Source: Faecalibacterium duncaniae (GTDB lineage Bacteria; Bacillota; Clostridia; Oscillospirales; Ruminococcaceae). Taken from it: DNA of 64,000 bases. Under the pieces are notes generated by a model. It did not search any database. It was not told where the DNA came from and saw nothing but the letters and a program-made list of their open reading frames with translations. Positions within the stretch are counted from its first letter, which is position 1. Every line of letters starts with the position of its first letter. Where the stretch lies: NCBI RefSeq assembly GCF_010509575.1, contig NZ_CP048437.1, positions 62,001 through 126,000 on the forward strand. The letters are read 5' to 3'. This document shows positions 26,958 to 34,752 of this stretch, piece after piece. The position numbers were made by a program, and so were the translations under genes.

Positions 26958-26989
26958 CATCTTCCTCTATTCATTCATTTACCTCCTAG

Positions 26990-27036
26990 CGCCAGAAAGG
27001 GCCTGCGGCATTTGCCGTGGGCCCTTTCTGGCGTTT
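26990..27036 (+). terminator. Terminator of symporter/TM2 unit 1
   Basis: CGCCAGAAAGGGCC pairs with GGCCCTTTCTGGCG (27020-27033), then TTT. Confidence 0.85.
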
Positions 27037-27082
27037 GCAGGCCCGTTCTCCGGCGCAGAACATAGTGGCAGCTAACTGGCGT

Positions 27083-27233
27083 TGTGCTATACTAGTATAT
27101 CAATTGATTGTGCAATAAGCACAATAGAATTTTTCACATTAGTGAAACTTTTCCCATAATCGTAAAATTGACCTGTTTCACCTTAAAATATTACTAACAG
27201 ATATATCAAAAAGCGTTCATAATATAGACATAA
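27083..27233 (+). promoter_or_regulatory. Upstream region of symporter 2, copy of that at 24385
   Basis: TGTGCTATACTAGTAT (27083-27098), GTAAAATTGACCTGTTT (about 27162), ATTACTAACAGA (27190) and TTCATAATATAGACATAAA (27216). All are at a constant offset of 2698 from the first copy, so there are no net insertions or deletions over 150 bases. TATACT at 27087-27092 could be a -10 with a poor -35, which would suit an activator-dependent promoter. Confidence 0.7.
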
Positions 27234-27321
27234 AGTTCCGGACGGGCTGGTACGCAGTGGCAGCTGTAAGCCCCATGGAGAAAACGGAGAATGTTCCTGT
27301 GTGAACAAAGGAGAGAATGAA

Positions 27322-28839
27322 ATGGCAAAAACCAGAAGTCTGCCGGATAAGTTCTATGATAAGGACTATGAGCACAACGGCATCCACCGCGTTCCCCTGT
27401 GGCGTATCGCAGGCTACGCTTTGAACAACACCGCAACCAACGTTTATCTGATGATGATGAACTACGCCACCTACTACCTGATGGGCTGGGTCGGCGTTGG
27501 CATGATGGTCGCTTCTTCCCTGACCATGATGATGCGTATCTGGGACGGTGTCACTGACCCGTTCGTCGGCTTCATGGTCGATAAGACCAACGGCAAGTTC
27601 GGCAAGAACCGCCCGTTCATCGTGATCGGTCAGATCATCCTGTGCGTCACCAGCTGGGTCGCATTCCATGTGACCCACAAGTTGCCTCAGGGCGTGCGCT
27701 TCCCCTTCTATGTGGTCGTTCTGATGGTCTACTACCTGGGCTACACCTGCCAGTGTGTCGTTACCAAGTCCGCTCAGTCTTGTGTGACCAACGATCCCAA
27801 ACAGCGCCCCATGTTCGCTTCTTTCGACGGTGTGTATAACACCTTGGTGTTTGCTATCCTGGGCATCATCATTCCCCGTATCGCCAACAGCTACAACGAT
27901 GTGGGCGGTTACGCATCTCTGGAGTTCTTTGACACCCTGTGGAAGATGACCGCTGTCATGTCTGCGATCTTCACCATCATCGCTGTGATCTCCATCGCTC
28001 CCAAGGATCGTTCCGAGTTCTTCGGCACCGGCAAACCTGTCAAGGTCGGCCTGAAGGATTACTGGGATACCCTGAAGAACAACCGTGCCATTCAGATGCT
28101 GGTCCTGTCCGCATCTACCGATAAGCTGGGCTCCTCTGCAAAGTCCAGCGCCGTCATGGTCGCCATGTTCGCCTGCATCGCCGGTTCCAACCTGCTGCAG
28201 AGTAACGTTACCGGTCTGGTCACCATCCCCAGCACCATCGTGTGCTTCCTGTTCATCAGCTTCTTTGCTACCCGACTGGGTCAGCGCAAGGCCATGCTGA
28301 TCGGCTCTGTGGGTGGTCTGGTCATCAACGGCGCTCTGGCAGCCCTGTGGCTGCTGGGCGATCCCACCACCATGACCTCTAACCCCGCTACCGGTGCTCT
28401 GAACTGGGGCTACTTCCTGATCCTGTACCTCGTTCTGACCATCATCGCCGCTGGTTTCCAGGGCATTTCCGGCAACATCGTTATCCCCATGACCGCTGAC
28501 TGCGCCGACTACGAAGTCTACCGTACCGGCAAGTACGTCCCCGGCCTGATGGGCACCCTGTTCAGCTTCGTGGATAAGCTGGTCTCCTCTTTCGCACCCA
28601 TGGTCGCCGGTGTCATGTTCAGCATGTGCGGCTACACCGACCACAACCCCGTTATGGGTGACCCTGTTACCCCGGGCCTGCGCGGCGGCGTTGTCTTCTG
28701 CGCATACGGCATGATCATGATCGGCCTGGTCTGCAACCTGATCGCTATGAAGTTCTATCCCCTGACCAAGGAGAAGATGGAAGAGATCCAGGATGAGGTC
28801 GCTCAGATCAAGATGAAGACCATGGCTGAGAACGCCTAA
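27322..28839 (+). CDS. GPH-family glycoside:cation symporter (MFS fold), copy 2
   Basis: 505 residues with about 12 membrane helices. It shares long identical blocks with copy 1: GIHR near the start, IWDGVTDPFVG, VDKTNGKFGKNRPFIVIGQ, TNDPKQRP, MTADCADYEVYRTGKYVPG, and FYPLTKEKMEEIQ at the end. Conservation through the whole length, including codons, points to tandem duplication followed by divergence, probably to different glycosides. ATG 27322 follows AAAGGAGAG; an in-frame GTG at 27301 precedes the RBS. A hairpin follows, then the second TM2 gene. Confidence 0.88.
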   Translation: MAKTRSLPDKFYDKDYEHNGIHRVPLWRIAGYALNNTATNVYLMMMNYATYYLMGWVGVGMMVASSLTMMMRIWDGVTDPFVGFMVDKTNGKFGKNRPFIVIGQIILCVTSWVAFHVTHKLPQGVRFPFYVVVLMVYYLGYTCQCVVTKSAQSCVTNDPKQRPMFASFDGVYNTLVFAILGIIIPRIANSYNDVGGYASLEFFDTLWKMTAVMSAIFTIIAVISIAPKDRSEFFGTGKPVKVGLKDYWDTLKNNRAIQMLVLSASTDKLGSSAKSSAVMVAMFACIAGSNLLQSNVTGLVTIPSTIVCFLFISFFATRLGQRKAMLIGSVGGLVINGALAALWLLGDPTTMTSNPATGALNWGYFLILYLVLTIIAAGFQGISGNIVIPMTADCADYEVYRTGKYVPGLMGTLFSFVDKLVSSFAPMVAGVMFSMCGYTDHNPVMGDPVTPGLRGGVVFCAYGMIMIGLVCNLIAMKFYPLTKEKMEEIQDEVAQIKMKTMAENA

Positions 28840-28883
28840 TTGGTACTTGCAATTTTCTGCGGAAACCTGTAAAATCAAATAGA

Positions 28884-28914
28884 AAAACCGCTCGCCCTTG
28901 CGGCGGGCGGTTTT
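28884..28914 (+). terminator. Terminator/attenuator after symporter 2
   Basis: AAAACCGC(T)CGCC and GGCG(G)GCGGTTTT around a short loop, with T residues after. The TM2 gene beyond it would need read-through or its own promoter. Confidence 0.8.
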
Positions 28915-28954
28915 CTGCTTTTGGAACAAAATTCAGACAAGAGGTACATCGTAA

Positions 28955-29251
28955 ATGGAAGAAAAGACACAGTGGGTAAAGGACCCGGACCATGGGTTCA
29001 TCTGGAACACCATCGACCACCTGTTATACTGGAGAGAACACCGTGAAAAGCACTGTGTCAGCCGCAAGAAGTATATGCGCCTGTGCATTCTGGGTGCGTT
29101 TGGTGCGCACCAGTTCTATGCCAAGCGCCCGGTGCTGGGCCTGCTGTATCTGGCAACCTTCTGGAGTGGTTTCTCTGCCGCTATGACCATCGTGGACTTC
29201 ATCATTGCCGTGCCCATGAAACCGGACGAGAACGGCAACATCTGGCTGTAA
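28955..29251 (+). CDS. Short TM2-domain membrane protein
   Basis: 98 residues. A hydrophilic start (KTQWVKDPDHGFIWNTIDHL) is followed by SRKKYMRLCILGAFGAHQFY, a basic turn, and a second helix LLYLATFWSGFSAAMTIVDF, then the tail PDENGNIWL. It is a shorter relative of the TM2 protein at 26406 and holds the same position after a GPH symporter, so the pair symporter plus TM2 protein occurs twice in a row. A poor Shine-Dalgarno sequence (AGAGGTACATCGTAA) precedes the ATG. Its function is unknown. Confidence 0.8.
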   Translation: MEEKTQWVKDPDHGFIWNTIDHLLYWREHREKHCVSRKKYMRLCILGAFGAHQFYAKRPVLGLLYLATFWSGFSAAMTIVDFIIAVPMKPDENGNIWL

Positions 29252-29294
29252 AAAGCCCTCTGGCGGCCTGCTGGGCCGGAAAGGAAAATACCCC

Positions 29295-29498
29295 ATGGAT
29301 AATGTCATGCAGTTTCTGTTCAACACCAACCACGAGCAGCCCAGCATCCTGGTCTGGGTCCTGCTGATCGTGATCGCGGTCGTGATTCCCAATTACGTCA
29401 GATATCGGATGGAGCAGAAGCGCTCCAATGATTCTGTTCCCACCCAGAACCCTGCCCGTTCTGCCCCGCGCAAGAAGAAGCGCAGCAAAAAGCGCTGA
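29295..29498 (+). CDS. Small single-span membrane protein
   Basis: 67 residues. One hydrophobic helix, SILVWVLLIVIAVVIPNYV (about 17-35), is followed by a strongly basic C-terminus ending PRKKKRSKKR, which should stay in the cytoplasm. ATG 29295 follows GGAAAGGAAAATACCCC. It starts 43 bases after the TM2 gene and probably belongs to the same transcript. No family recognised. Confidence 0.6.
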   Translation: MDNVMQFLFNTNHEQPSILVWVLLIVIAVVIPNYVRYRMEQKRSNDSVPTQNPARSAPRKKKRSKKR

Positions 29499-29551
29499 GC
29501 CACAGGCTGAGATCGTATGGCAGAGATGCTTTGCCATTTGCCGCATACAAA

Positions 29552-29591
29552 AACCGCCCCGGCGGCTGCTTTGTGCAGTGCCGGGGCGGTT
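29552..29591. terminator. Bidirectional terminator between small membrane gene and GH2 gene
   Basis: AACCGCCCCGGC pairs with GCCGGGGCGGTT; A/T-rich flanks on both sides. Confidence 0.8.
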
Positions 29592-29625
29592 CGTTTATTT
29601 TTTGGTGTTCAGATGCAGGAAGTGC

Positions 29626-31863
29626 TTACTTCTTGATCTTGATCAGCTGGGCGTTCAGGCTCTCGATAAAGCCGTCGGGCATGTTGATCATCTTAGCCAT
29701 AGCCTCAGGGGTCATGCGCTTCATCATATCCCACATGCCAACGCCGGGCTTGATGTCAAAGTTGGTGGCCAGCTTGACAGCCCTGGTGGCGAGAGCCAGA
29801 GCCTCTTCGTTCTTGGAGAGCTCCTCCATGCTGTCCTTGATGCTGTAATAGCCCTCGGGGAACTCCATCGGAGCCTTCAGATCCAGGCTGCCGACCTGCT
29901 TGAACCAGTTGGCAACGCCCTCCTGACGCTCGTTGAACTCAGGCAGAGTGTAGCAATCAGGCTCCTTCTCGACCTTTTCCAGCGTGATGGAATCCTTCAC
30001 GTCACCGGCAACGGCCAGGATGGTGTTGAAGCCCTCTTCCAGAGCAACATTGAACTTGAACACGCGGTGCGCGGTCTGCTGGCCGACTTCCTTACCGTTG
30101 ACGTACAGCACAACGGTGTCCTGGTTGGAGTAGACCTTGATCTCGGTGGTCTCGCCTGCGCGCTGTGCATGGCGGCGGCCGGCGATGTGGACCATGGGCA
30201 GCTTGGACCAGTATGCCTGGTAGACAAAGTAGCTGTCCTTCTTGGTCTTGCGGTCAATGGTCATCAGGCCCTTGTTGTTGCGGCCTGCAACGCCGCCCTC
30301 GTGGCGGGCAGCGCAGCCAAAGTCGAACATGTTCCAGCAGTGGGTAGCCCACACCCAGGGACGATCCTCGAACACCTGAGCCAGATGCTCGTGGTACAGT
30401 GCCTGATACTCCTCGGTGTAGTCCTTGCACTGGGGATCGTTGCTGTGCCAGTTGATGATGCCCTCGGTGCCGTACTCGGAGATGCCGATGCAGATGTCGG
30501 GGTGCTCGGCGTGGAACTTGTCCAGCCAGGGGCCGTTCTGCTCCATCTTGCCGCCGTACCAGCCGAAGTAGTGGTTGTAGCTCTCTACATCGGTAATGTG
30601 ATGCATGGGGCCGTCAACAGGGGTGTTGGAGACGTGGGCAATGGTGGTGAGACGGGTGGGATCCAGCTCACGCACCAGCTTCTGCAGGTCGTGGTGGTTG
30701 TCCACCAGCTCCTGGCAGATGCCGCCGATCAGGATCTCGTTGGACAGGCCCCAGAACATGATGGAGGGGTGGTTGTAGTTCTGGATGATCAGTTCGGTCA
30801 TCTGGTGACGGCAGTTCTGGTGAGCGGAGGGGTCCTTCTTAAAGACGCTGATGAAGGGAATCTCAGCCCAGACGGCGAAGCCCAGCTCGTCACATGCGTC
30901 GTAGAAGTCCTGGCTGTGCTGATAGTGGGCCAGACGGATGGTGTTGGCACCCAGCTCCTTGATGAGCATGGCATCCTCGTAGTGATCCTCAGCGGTCAGG
31001 GCGTTGCCCTTGTACAGACGATCCTGATGGCGAGCCACGCCGCGCAGCGGGGTGGGCACGCCGTTGATGGAGAAGCCGTCGTTCGGGGTCACAGTATAGC
31101 TGCGGACACCCACGTTGGCGTAGATCTCATCAAAGGTCTCGTTGTTCTTCTGCAGGCGGGCGGTCACGGTGTACAGGTTGGGCTCGTCCATGCTCCACAG
31201 CTGGGCATCGGGAACGTACAGGGTGACCTTGGTGCTGTCGCAGGGGCGCACGCCGGAAGCAACTTCGTTGCCGTAGCAGTCCTCGATGCTGTACATCACA
31301 GTGTAGGCCTCTTCGCCGTTGGTGACCCAGCTCTCGATCTCAAAGGTGGCACCGCCGTCCTCGGTGGGCTTGGGGGTGACCTTGATGCCGGGGCCGCCGA
31401 AGTAGTCCAGGTCAAAGTGGGTGCCGGGCACGCTGATCAGGTTCACGCCGCGGTACAGGCCGCCGTAGAAGGTGAAGTCGGCGGAAGCGGGGTACATGGA
31501 GGGGGTGTCCTCGTTGGAGACCTCGATGGTCAGCTCGTTGTCGCCCTCGTGGCACAGGTCGGTGACATCGGCACGGAAGATGGAGAAGCCGCCCTCATGG
31601 GTGGTTGCCACCTGGCCGTTGACCTTCACGGTTGCGGCCAGAGCAGCTGCCAGCACCTCAACGTAGGTGCGGCCGCCAGCCAGAGGCTGCTTGGGCTGGG
31701 TAAAGGTGCGGGTATAGACACCGGTGGTGCGCAGATAGCTGCCGTTGCCGTCCATGCCGTCCACAGCGTTCCAGGTGTGGGGCAGGGTGACCTGCTCGGT
31801 GGGACGCTCGCCCTTGGGGAAGGACAGGGTCCAGTTTTCGTTCAAGGAAATGATCTCTCTCAT
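29626..31863 (-). CDS. Glycoside hydrolase family 2 (beta-glucuronidase/beta-galactosidase type)
   Basis: 745 residues, cytosolic. Residues 1-160 are the jelly-roll sugar-binding domain (NWTLSFPKGE, LPHTWNAVDG), 165-265 the Ig-like domain and 270-570 the TIM barrel. The acid/base is Glu376 in IMFWGLSNEI and the nucleophile is Glu463 in GISEYGTEG. The stretch RNNKGLMTIDRKTKKDSY contains an N-x-K-G motif, which in beta-glucuronidases binds the sugar carboxylate; similar stretches also occur in GH2 beta-galactosidases, so specificity stays open. Nearby uxuB and GPH symporters favour glucuronides. The extra 110 C-terminal residues beyond the barrel and a Lys-rich end are a little unusual. RBS AAGGAGCAGTATCG. 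Confidence 0.88.
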   Translation of the reverse strand: MREIISLNENWTLSFPKGERPTEQVTLPHTWNAVDGMDGNGSYLRTTGVYTRTFTQPKQPLAGGRTYVEVLAAALAATVKVNGQVATTHEGGFSIFRADVTDLCHEGDNELTIEVSNEDTPSMYPASADFTFYGGLYRGVNLISVPGTHFDLDYFGGPGIKVTPKPTEDGGATFEIESWVTNGEEAYTVMYSIEDCYGNEVASGVRPCDSTKVTLYVPDAQLWSMDEPNLYTVTARLQKNNETFDEIYANVGVRSYTVTPNDGFSINGVPTPLRGVARHQDRLYKGNALTAEDHYEDAMLIKELGANTIRLAHYQHSQDFYDACDELGFAVWAEIPFISVFKKDPSAHQNCRHQMTELIIQNYNHPSIMFWGLSNEILIGGICQELVDNHHDLQKLVRELDPTRLTTIAHVSNTPVDGPMHHITDVESYNHYFGWYGGKMEQNGPWLDKFHAEHPDICIGISEYGTEGIINWHSNDPQCKDYTEEYQALYHEHLAQVFEDRPWVWATHCWNMFDFGCAARHEGGVAGRNNKGLMTIDRKTKKDSYFVYQAYWSKLPMVHIAGRRHAQRAGETTEIKVYSNQDTVVLYVNGKEVGQQTAHRVFKFNVALEEGFNTILAVAGDVKDSITLEKVEKEPDCYTLPEFNERQEGVANWFKQVGSLDLKAPMEFPEGYYSIKDSMEELSKNEEALALATRAVKLATNFDIKPGVGMWDMMKRMTPEAMAKMINMPDGFIESLNAQLIKIKK

Positions 31864-31948
31864 CGATACTGCTCCTTCTGGTTTTCTTCTTTGTTTCGGC
31901 GGCCTGCATGGCAGAAGAAATGCCGGAAACAGGCCGGTTGTTGATTTT

Positions 31949-32050
31949 AGTATAGCACATCAGAGGGGGGCAGAGTTTGTACAATCTTTTGGCAAAATAG
32001 TAATATTTTGTGAAAATCCAGACGATGATTCCACGATTTTACAATCTGGC
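31949..32050 (-). promoter_or_regulatory. GH2 promoter region with motif shared by the symporters
   Basis: On the minus strand TTTTCACAAAATATTACTA (32016-31998) matches CACAAAATTTTACTAACAG and TTAAAATATTACTAACAG upstream of the two symporters. A likely -10 TATACT lies at 31954-31949 in the context TGTGCTATACTA, itself like the symporters' TGTGCTATACTAG. The -35 region is poor. A common activator is inferred. Confidence 0.55.
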
Positions 32051-32198
32051 CCTTGGAAACGACAGCACAGCATGAAAAAGGTGCCCCGAAGCAGAGAGGA
32101 AAAGGAGGTTGTACTTCTCCGCAGAGGGCGGCAGCGGCTTCCGCTCATCCCTGACCAGAAGCTTTCTTTGGCGCTGTGGGTCCCTCCGGCAGAAAGTG

Positions 32199-32227
32199 TT
32201 GACGGAACGGCGGCTTTTTGCTATAAT
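32199..32227 (+). promoter_or_regulatory. Promoter of tRNA-Ser
   Basis: TTGACG (32199-32204), a 17-base spacer and TATAAT (32222-32227): close to the vegetative consensus, 17 bases before the mature 5' end. Confidence 0.85.
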
Positions 32228-32244
32228 TATATAGCTATGAATAT

Positions 32245-32335
32245 GGAGATGTATCGAAGTGGTCGTAACGAGAACGACTCGAAATCGTTTTGTCCTTAAT
32301 CGGGCACGTGGGTTCGAATCCCACCATCTCCGCCA
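32245..32335 (+). tRNA. tRNA-Ser (anticodon CGA)
   Basis: Acceptor stem GGAGATG / CATCTCC with encoded GCCA 3' end. Anticodon stem AACGA/TCGTT holds the loop CTCGAAA, anticodon CGA at 32280-32282, reading UCG. A long variable arm (class II) and a TTCGAATC T-loop are present. It has its own promoter and terminator. Confidence 0.95.
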
Positions 32336-32337
32336 AT

Positions 32338-32369
32338 AAAAGGCACCGGCTCAGGCTGGTGCCTTTTTT
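32338..32369. terminator. Terminator of tRNA-Ser, shared with the converging gene
   Basis: AAAGGCACCGGC-TCAG-GCTGGTGCCTTTTTT. The TCA of the loop is the stop codon (TGA on the minus strand) of the histidine phosphatase, so the hairpin also forms the 3' end of that gene's mRNA. Confidence 0.85.
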
Positions 32370-32953
32370 GCGGCAAAGATGGTGTGGATGAGAACAGGGC
32401 GGCGATTTTCGATGTGCAGCACAAATCCATCAGCTTCCCAAAAGTGCCCATCCAACAGAACTTCGCCCTGAAATGTAATCCGGCGGAGCTTCTGTGCGGC
32501 GTCGGTCACCTCAACGGTGCAAAAGCGCTGCAAGTAGCTGCAAATAGCGGCGGCGTGGGAGACGACAAGGGCGTTCTGCTCCTCCGGGAGCGAATCCAGC
32601 AGTTCGTGGATGCAGTCTGCCATCCGGGCGCTGACCTCACGGAAGGACTCGCCGTCCGGATTTTTGAAGTCCGGGTCTTCGTATTGGCGTTTCCAGAACG
32701 AAGCGTCCTGCCCGGTCGTGTCGCCGGTGCGGCGCTCGGCAAGGCGGGTGTCCTGCCGGACGGGAAGCCCCAGCAGCTGTGCGGTCTGGAGCGCACGCAG
32801 CGAAGGGGACGACCAGACGAGCGAGACCGTGCGGAAAGCGTCATTTTGAAAGACTGCGGCGGCCCGCTGAAGACCTTCGGCAGAAAGGCCGGGGTCGGGG
32901 CTGGAACCGCCGCGCTCCGGGATGGAATGGCGCAGGAGAAGAAGGGTTGTCAT
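32351..32953 (-). CDS. Histidine phosphatase family protein (phosphoglycerate-mutase-like)
   Basis: 200 residues. The catalytic RH motif is LLLLRHSIPERGG near the N-terminus; the family's usual RHG is RHS here. Further marks are SSPSLRALQTAQLLGL, LAERRTGDTTGQ, the acid donor in DGESFREVSARM and the second His in VVSHAAAICSYL. Such enzymes dephosphorylate sugar phosphates or cobalamin intermediates; the substrate is unknown. No strong RBS is seen before the ATG. Its stop lies in the loop of the tRNA terminator. Confidence 0.85.
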   Translation of the reverse strand: MTTLLLLRHSIPERGGSSPDPGLSAEGLQRAAAVFQNDAFRTVSLVWSSPSLRALQTAQLLGLPVRQDTRLAERRTGDTTGQDASFWKRQYEDPDFKNPDGESFREVSARMADCIHELLDSLPEEQNALVVSHAAAICSYLQRFCTVEVTDAAQKLRRITFQGEVLLDGHFWEADGFVLHIENRRPVLIHTIFAAKKAPA

Positions 32954-33095
32954 GAAAGCCTCCGATTAAAAAAGTGACTTCAGTATAGCAGATTCGGGAA
33001 AGCAGATGCAAGAAAACGAGCCGAAAGAACGACGGGGCCGATTCACTCCCCCTCAAAACGCAACCAAATTGCAAAAAATGTTGCAATTTTCTCAT

Positions 33096-33127
33096 GAAAA
33101 AAGAAGACTGGATTTCTCCAGACTTCC
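33096..33127 (-). terminator. Terminator of the yaiI-like gene
   Basis: On the minus strand GAAGTCTGGA-GAAA-TCCAGTCTTC is followed by TTTTTT. Confidence 0.75.
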
Positions 33128-33138
33128 AATAGTATGTA

Positions 33139-33576
33139 TCAATGGTTGCAGTTCAAGATCTTCTCAAGCGTATCCGCAAACCTGACATCCTGCTCTTTCG
33201 TCCGCTTTGGGCTCCCCTTGGGGTGCTTTCCGGCACGGAGGAGCTTTTTGTTTTCATAACGCCGCAGCATGAGAGCGTCTATGTTGTCGGCGGTGTATTC
33301 CAAACCGTTCTGATTCAGCACCCGGGCGCATTTGGCAAGGCACATGCTGGCCAGCCCGTAGTCCTGTGTTACCACCACGTCCCCCGGCTTTACCCGGTTG
33401 ATGAGAGCAAAATCCACGCTGTCCGCTCCCTTATCGAACACCAGCGTCTGTGCACCTTCCCGTTCGATTTGGTGAGCGGTGTCGCACAGGATGATGACCG
33501 GAACGTCAAACTGTTTTGCAATCTGCAACGTCAGATTGACAACCGGGCAGCCATCTGCATCAATCAAAATGGTCAT
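33139..33576 (-). CDS. YaiI/YqxD family protein (UPF0178)
   Basis: 145 residues. It begins MTILIDADGCPVVNLTLQIA, the family signature with conserved aspartates, and has VVTQDYGLASMCLAKCARVLNQNG and a C-terminal GSPKRTKEQDVRFADTLEKIL. The fold resembles PIN/NYN nucleases, and an RNase role has been suggested for the family, not shown. ATG 33576 overlaps the stop of the upstream esterase (ATGA), with GGAGG eight bases before, so translation is coupled. Confidence 0.88.
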   Translation of the reverse strand: MTILIDADGCPVVNLTLQIAKQFDVPVIILCDTAHQIEREGAQTLVFDKGADSVDFALINRVKPGDVVVTQDYGLASMCLAKCARVLNQNGLEYTADNIDALMLRRYENKKLLRAGKHPKGSPKRTKEQDVRFADTLEKILNCNH

Positions 33577-34256
33577 GTGTGTTCCTCCATCACCCACTGA
33601 AAAGCCTTTGCCGTACGCAAATCAGCGTCCTTAAAGTGCCCGCCGCTGTTCCATTCAAGGGTGCAGTCTGCGCCACGCTCTGTAAGCCGACTGTGCAGCG
33701 TGCGGATATGATCCCCTACCGCAGCCATGATGGTGTTTTTCGTGCGCTCTTCCTTGTCGCCAAGGCTCAGATAAATGTGCTGCGCCTGTATCGGGTGCTG
33801 CTGTTCAAACTCCATCCAGCCCGGAAACCACACAGAGGGAGAAGCGGCGGCGACACCGTAGAACAAATCGGTCTGGGTGGATGCCCACAAAGCGAACAGC
33901 CCGGCCAGCGAGTAGCCGCCCAGAATGATTTTGACGTTTTCCGGGAGAGGAAACTGCTGCTCCAGTGTGGGAATGACCTGCTCCGTCAGAAAGCGCAGGG
34001 TGTCCCCAGCTTTGCCGCCGAAGCCTTGCTTTCCCCACACGGCAGGGGCTTTCCACGGAGAGAGCGCATCGTTCCAGCTTTCCACCGGGATAGCCGCAAA
34101 CAGAAAATTCCGGCTGCTTTGAGCAATGGCCGCCACTTCATAATCCATACTTTGCAGCTCATGCTCACCTGTCATTTGGAGCAGCAAGTATTCTGCATTA
34201 GCCCCGCCGTAAATGCGGCAAGGTCTGTTCCCGATTTGCATTGTCTGTGCTGTCAC
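33573..34256 (-). CDS. Putative esterase, alpha/beta hydrolase
   Basis: 227 residues. The nucleophile elbow is ILGGYSLAGLFALWAS, the acid lies in LSLGDKEE and the catalytic His is in WNSGGHFKDADL. The start is taken as GTG at 34256, eight bases after CGGGAGG; the frame is open for 21 codons further, but that stretch contains the promoter (34291-34319), so it cannot be coding. It precedes and overlaps the YaiI-family gene. No signal peptide. A relative of the esterase D fold, but not a close paralogue of the two hydrolases at 4.2-5.9 kb. Confidence 0.82.
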   Translation of the reverse strand: MTAQTMQIGNRPCRIYGGANAEYLLLQMTGEHELQSMDYEVAAIAQSSRNFLFAAIPVESWNDALSPWKAPAVWGKQGFGGKAGDTLRFLTEQVIPTLEQQFPLPENVKIILGGYSLAGLFALWASTQTDLFYGVAAASPSVWFPGWMEFEQQHPIQAQHIYLSLGDKEERTKNTIMAAVGDHIRTLHSRLTERGADCTLEWNSGGHFKDADLRTAKAFQWVMEEHT

Positions 34257-34290
34257 TGTAGCAGCCTCCCGAAAAAAATTTGATAAGCCC

Positions 34291-34319
34291 AGTATAGCAA
34301 CTAAAAAATCGTTTTGCAA
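34291..34319 (-). promoter_or_regulatory. Promoter of the esterase/yaiI-like pair
   Basis: On the minus strand TTGCAA (34319-34314), a 17-base spacer and TATACT (34296-34291). It decides that the esterase starts downstream, at GTG 34256. Confidence 0.8.
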
Positions 34320-34338
34320 TTCATAAGGCTTGCCAAAG

Positions 34339-34740
34339 TTATATCATAGAGTTTTTGATAGTCTCCAAAATGGTCTGATCCGCCGGAAGCCACGGAACAG
34401 AATCAAGCTCCTCTTTAGTCAGCCAGCGTGCAGCCTCGGCTTCTTTCAGCACCAGTTCGCCGGAAACTACTTCGCACCAGAAACAGTCCATGGAAAGATG
34501 GAAGGTGGGATAATCGTATTCAATGGTGTCGATAAGGTCGCCTACCGCGATCTCGGTATCCAGTTCTTCCCGGATCTCTCGTTTCAGCGCCTGCTGCGGG
34601 GTTTCACCCGGCTCGATTTTGCCGCCCGGAAATTCCCATCCGCCCTTATACTCACCGTAGCCGCGGGCGGTGGCATAAATTTTATGTTTCGTCTGAATAT
34701 CGTCGCAGATCACAGCTGCAACAACGCGAACAACCTTCAT
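34339..34740 (-). CDS. Nudix hydrolase, MutT type
   Basis: 133 residues. The complete Nudix box is GGKIEPGETPQQALKREIREELD, with the metal-binding REIREEL; the start VVRVVAAVICDD and FPGGK fit MutT/8-oxo-dGTP or dCTP-type pyrophosphohydrolases. The C-terminus WLTKEELDSVPWLPADQTIL is typical. It starts 12 bases after the stop of the large PLD/helicase gene and is surely co-transcribed with it. It may clean up unusual nucleotides for a DNA-repair or defence process; that link is an inference from adjacency. Confidence 0.9.
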   Translation of the reverse strand: MKVVRVVAAVICDDIQTKHKIYATARGYGEYKGGWEFPGGKIEPGETPQQALKREIREELDTEIAVGDLIDTIEYDYPTFHLSMDCFWCEVVSGELVLKEAEAARWLTKEELDSVPWLPADQTILETIKNSMI

Positions 34741-34752
34741 GATATTCTCCTT

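Noticed and set aside
24519..26960. Long frame antisense to symporter 1 and the TM2 gene
   Set aside because: It is a mirror of a membrane protein gene: Asp/His/Gly-rich composition opposite hydrophobic codons.
29428..31944. An 838-codon open frame antisense to the GH2 gene
   Set aside because: The sense gene has clear catalytic motifs. The antisense product is low in diversity (Val/Leu/Gly/Ala) with no RBS or family.
31745..32299. Plus-strand frame running from the GH2 start into tRNA-Ser
   Set aside because: It overlaps the GH2 gene, its promoter and the tRNA; no RBS and no recognisable protein.
34257..34319. ATG at 34319 as the start of the esterase gene
   Set aside because: The first 21 codons of that frame contain a consensus promoter and lie upstream of the only good RBS; GTG at 34256 is the better start.
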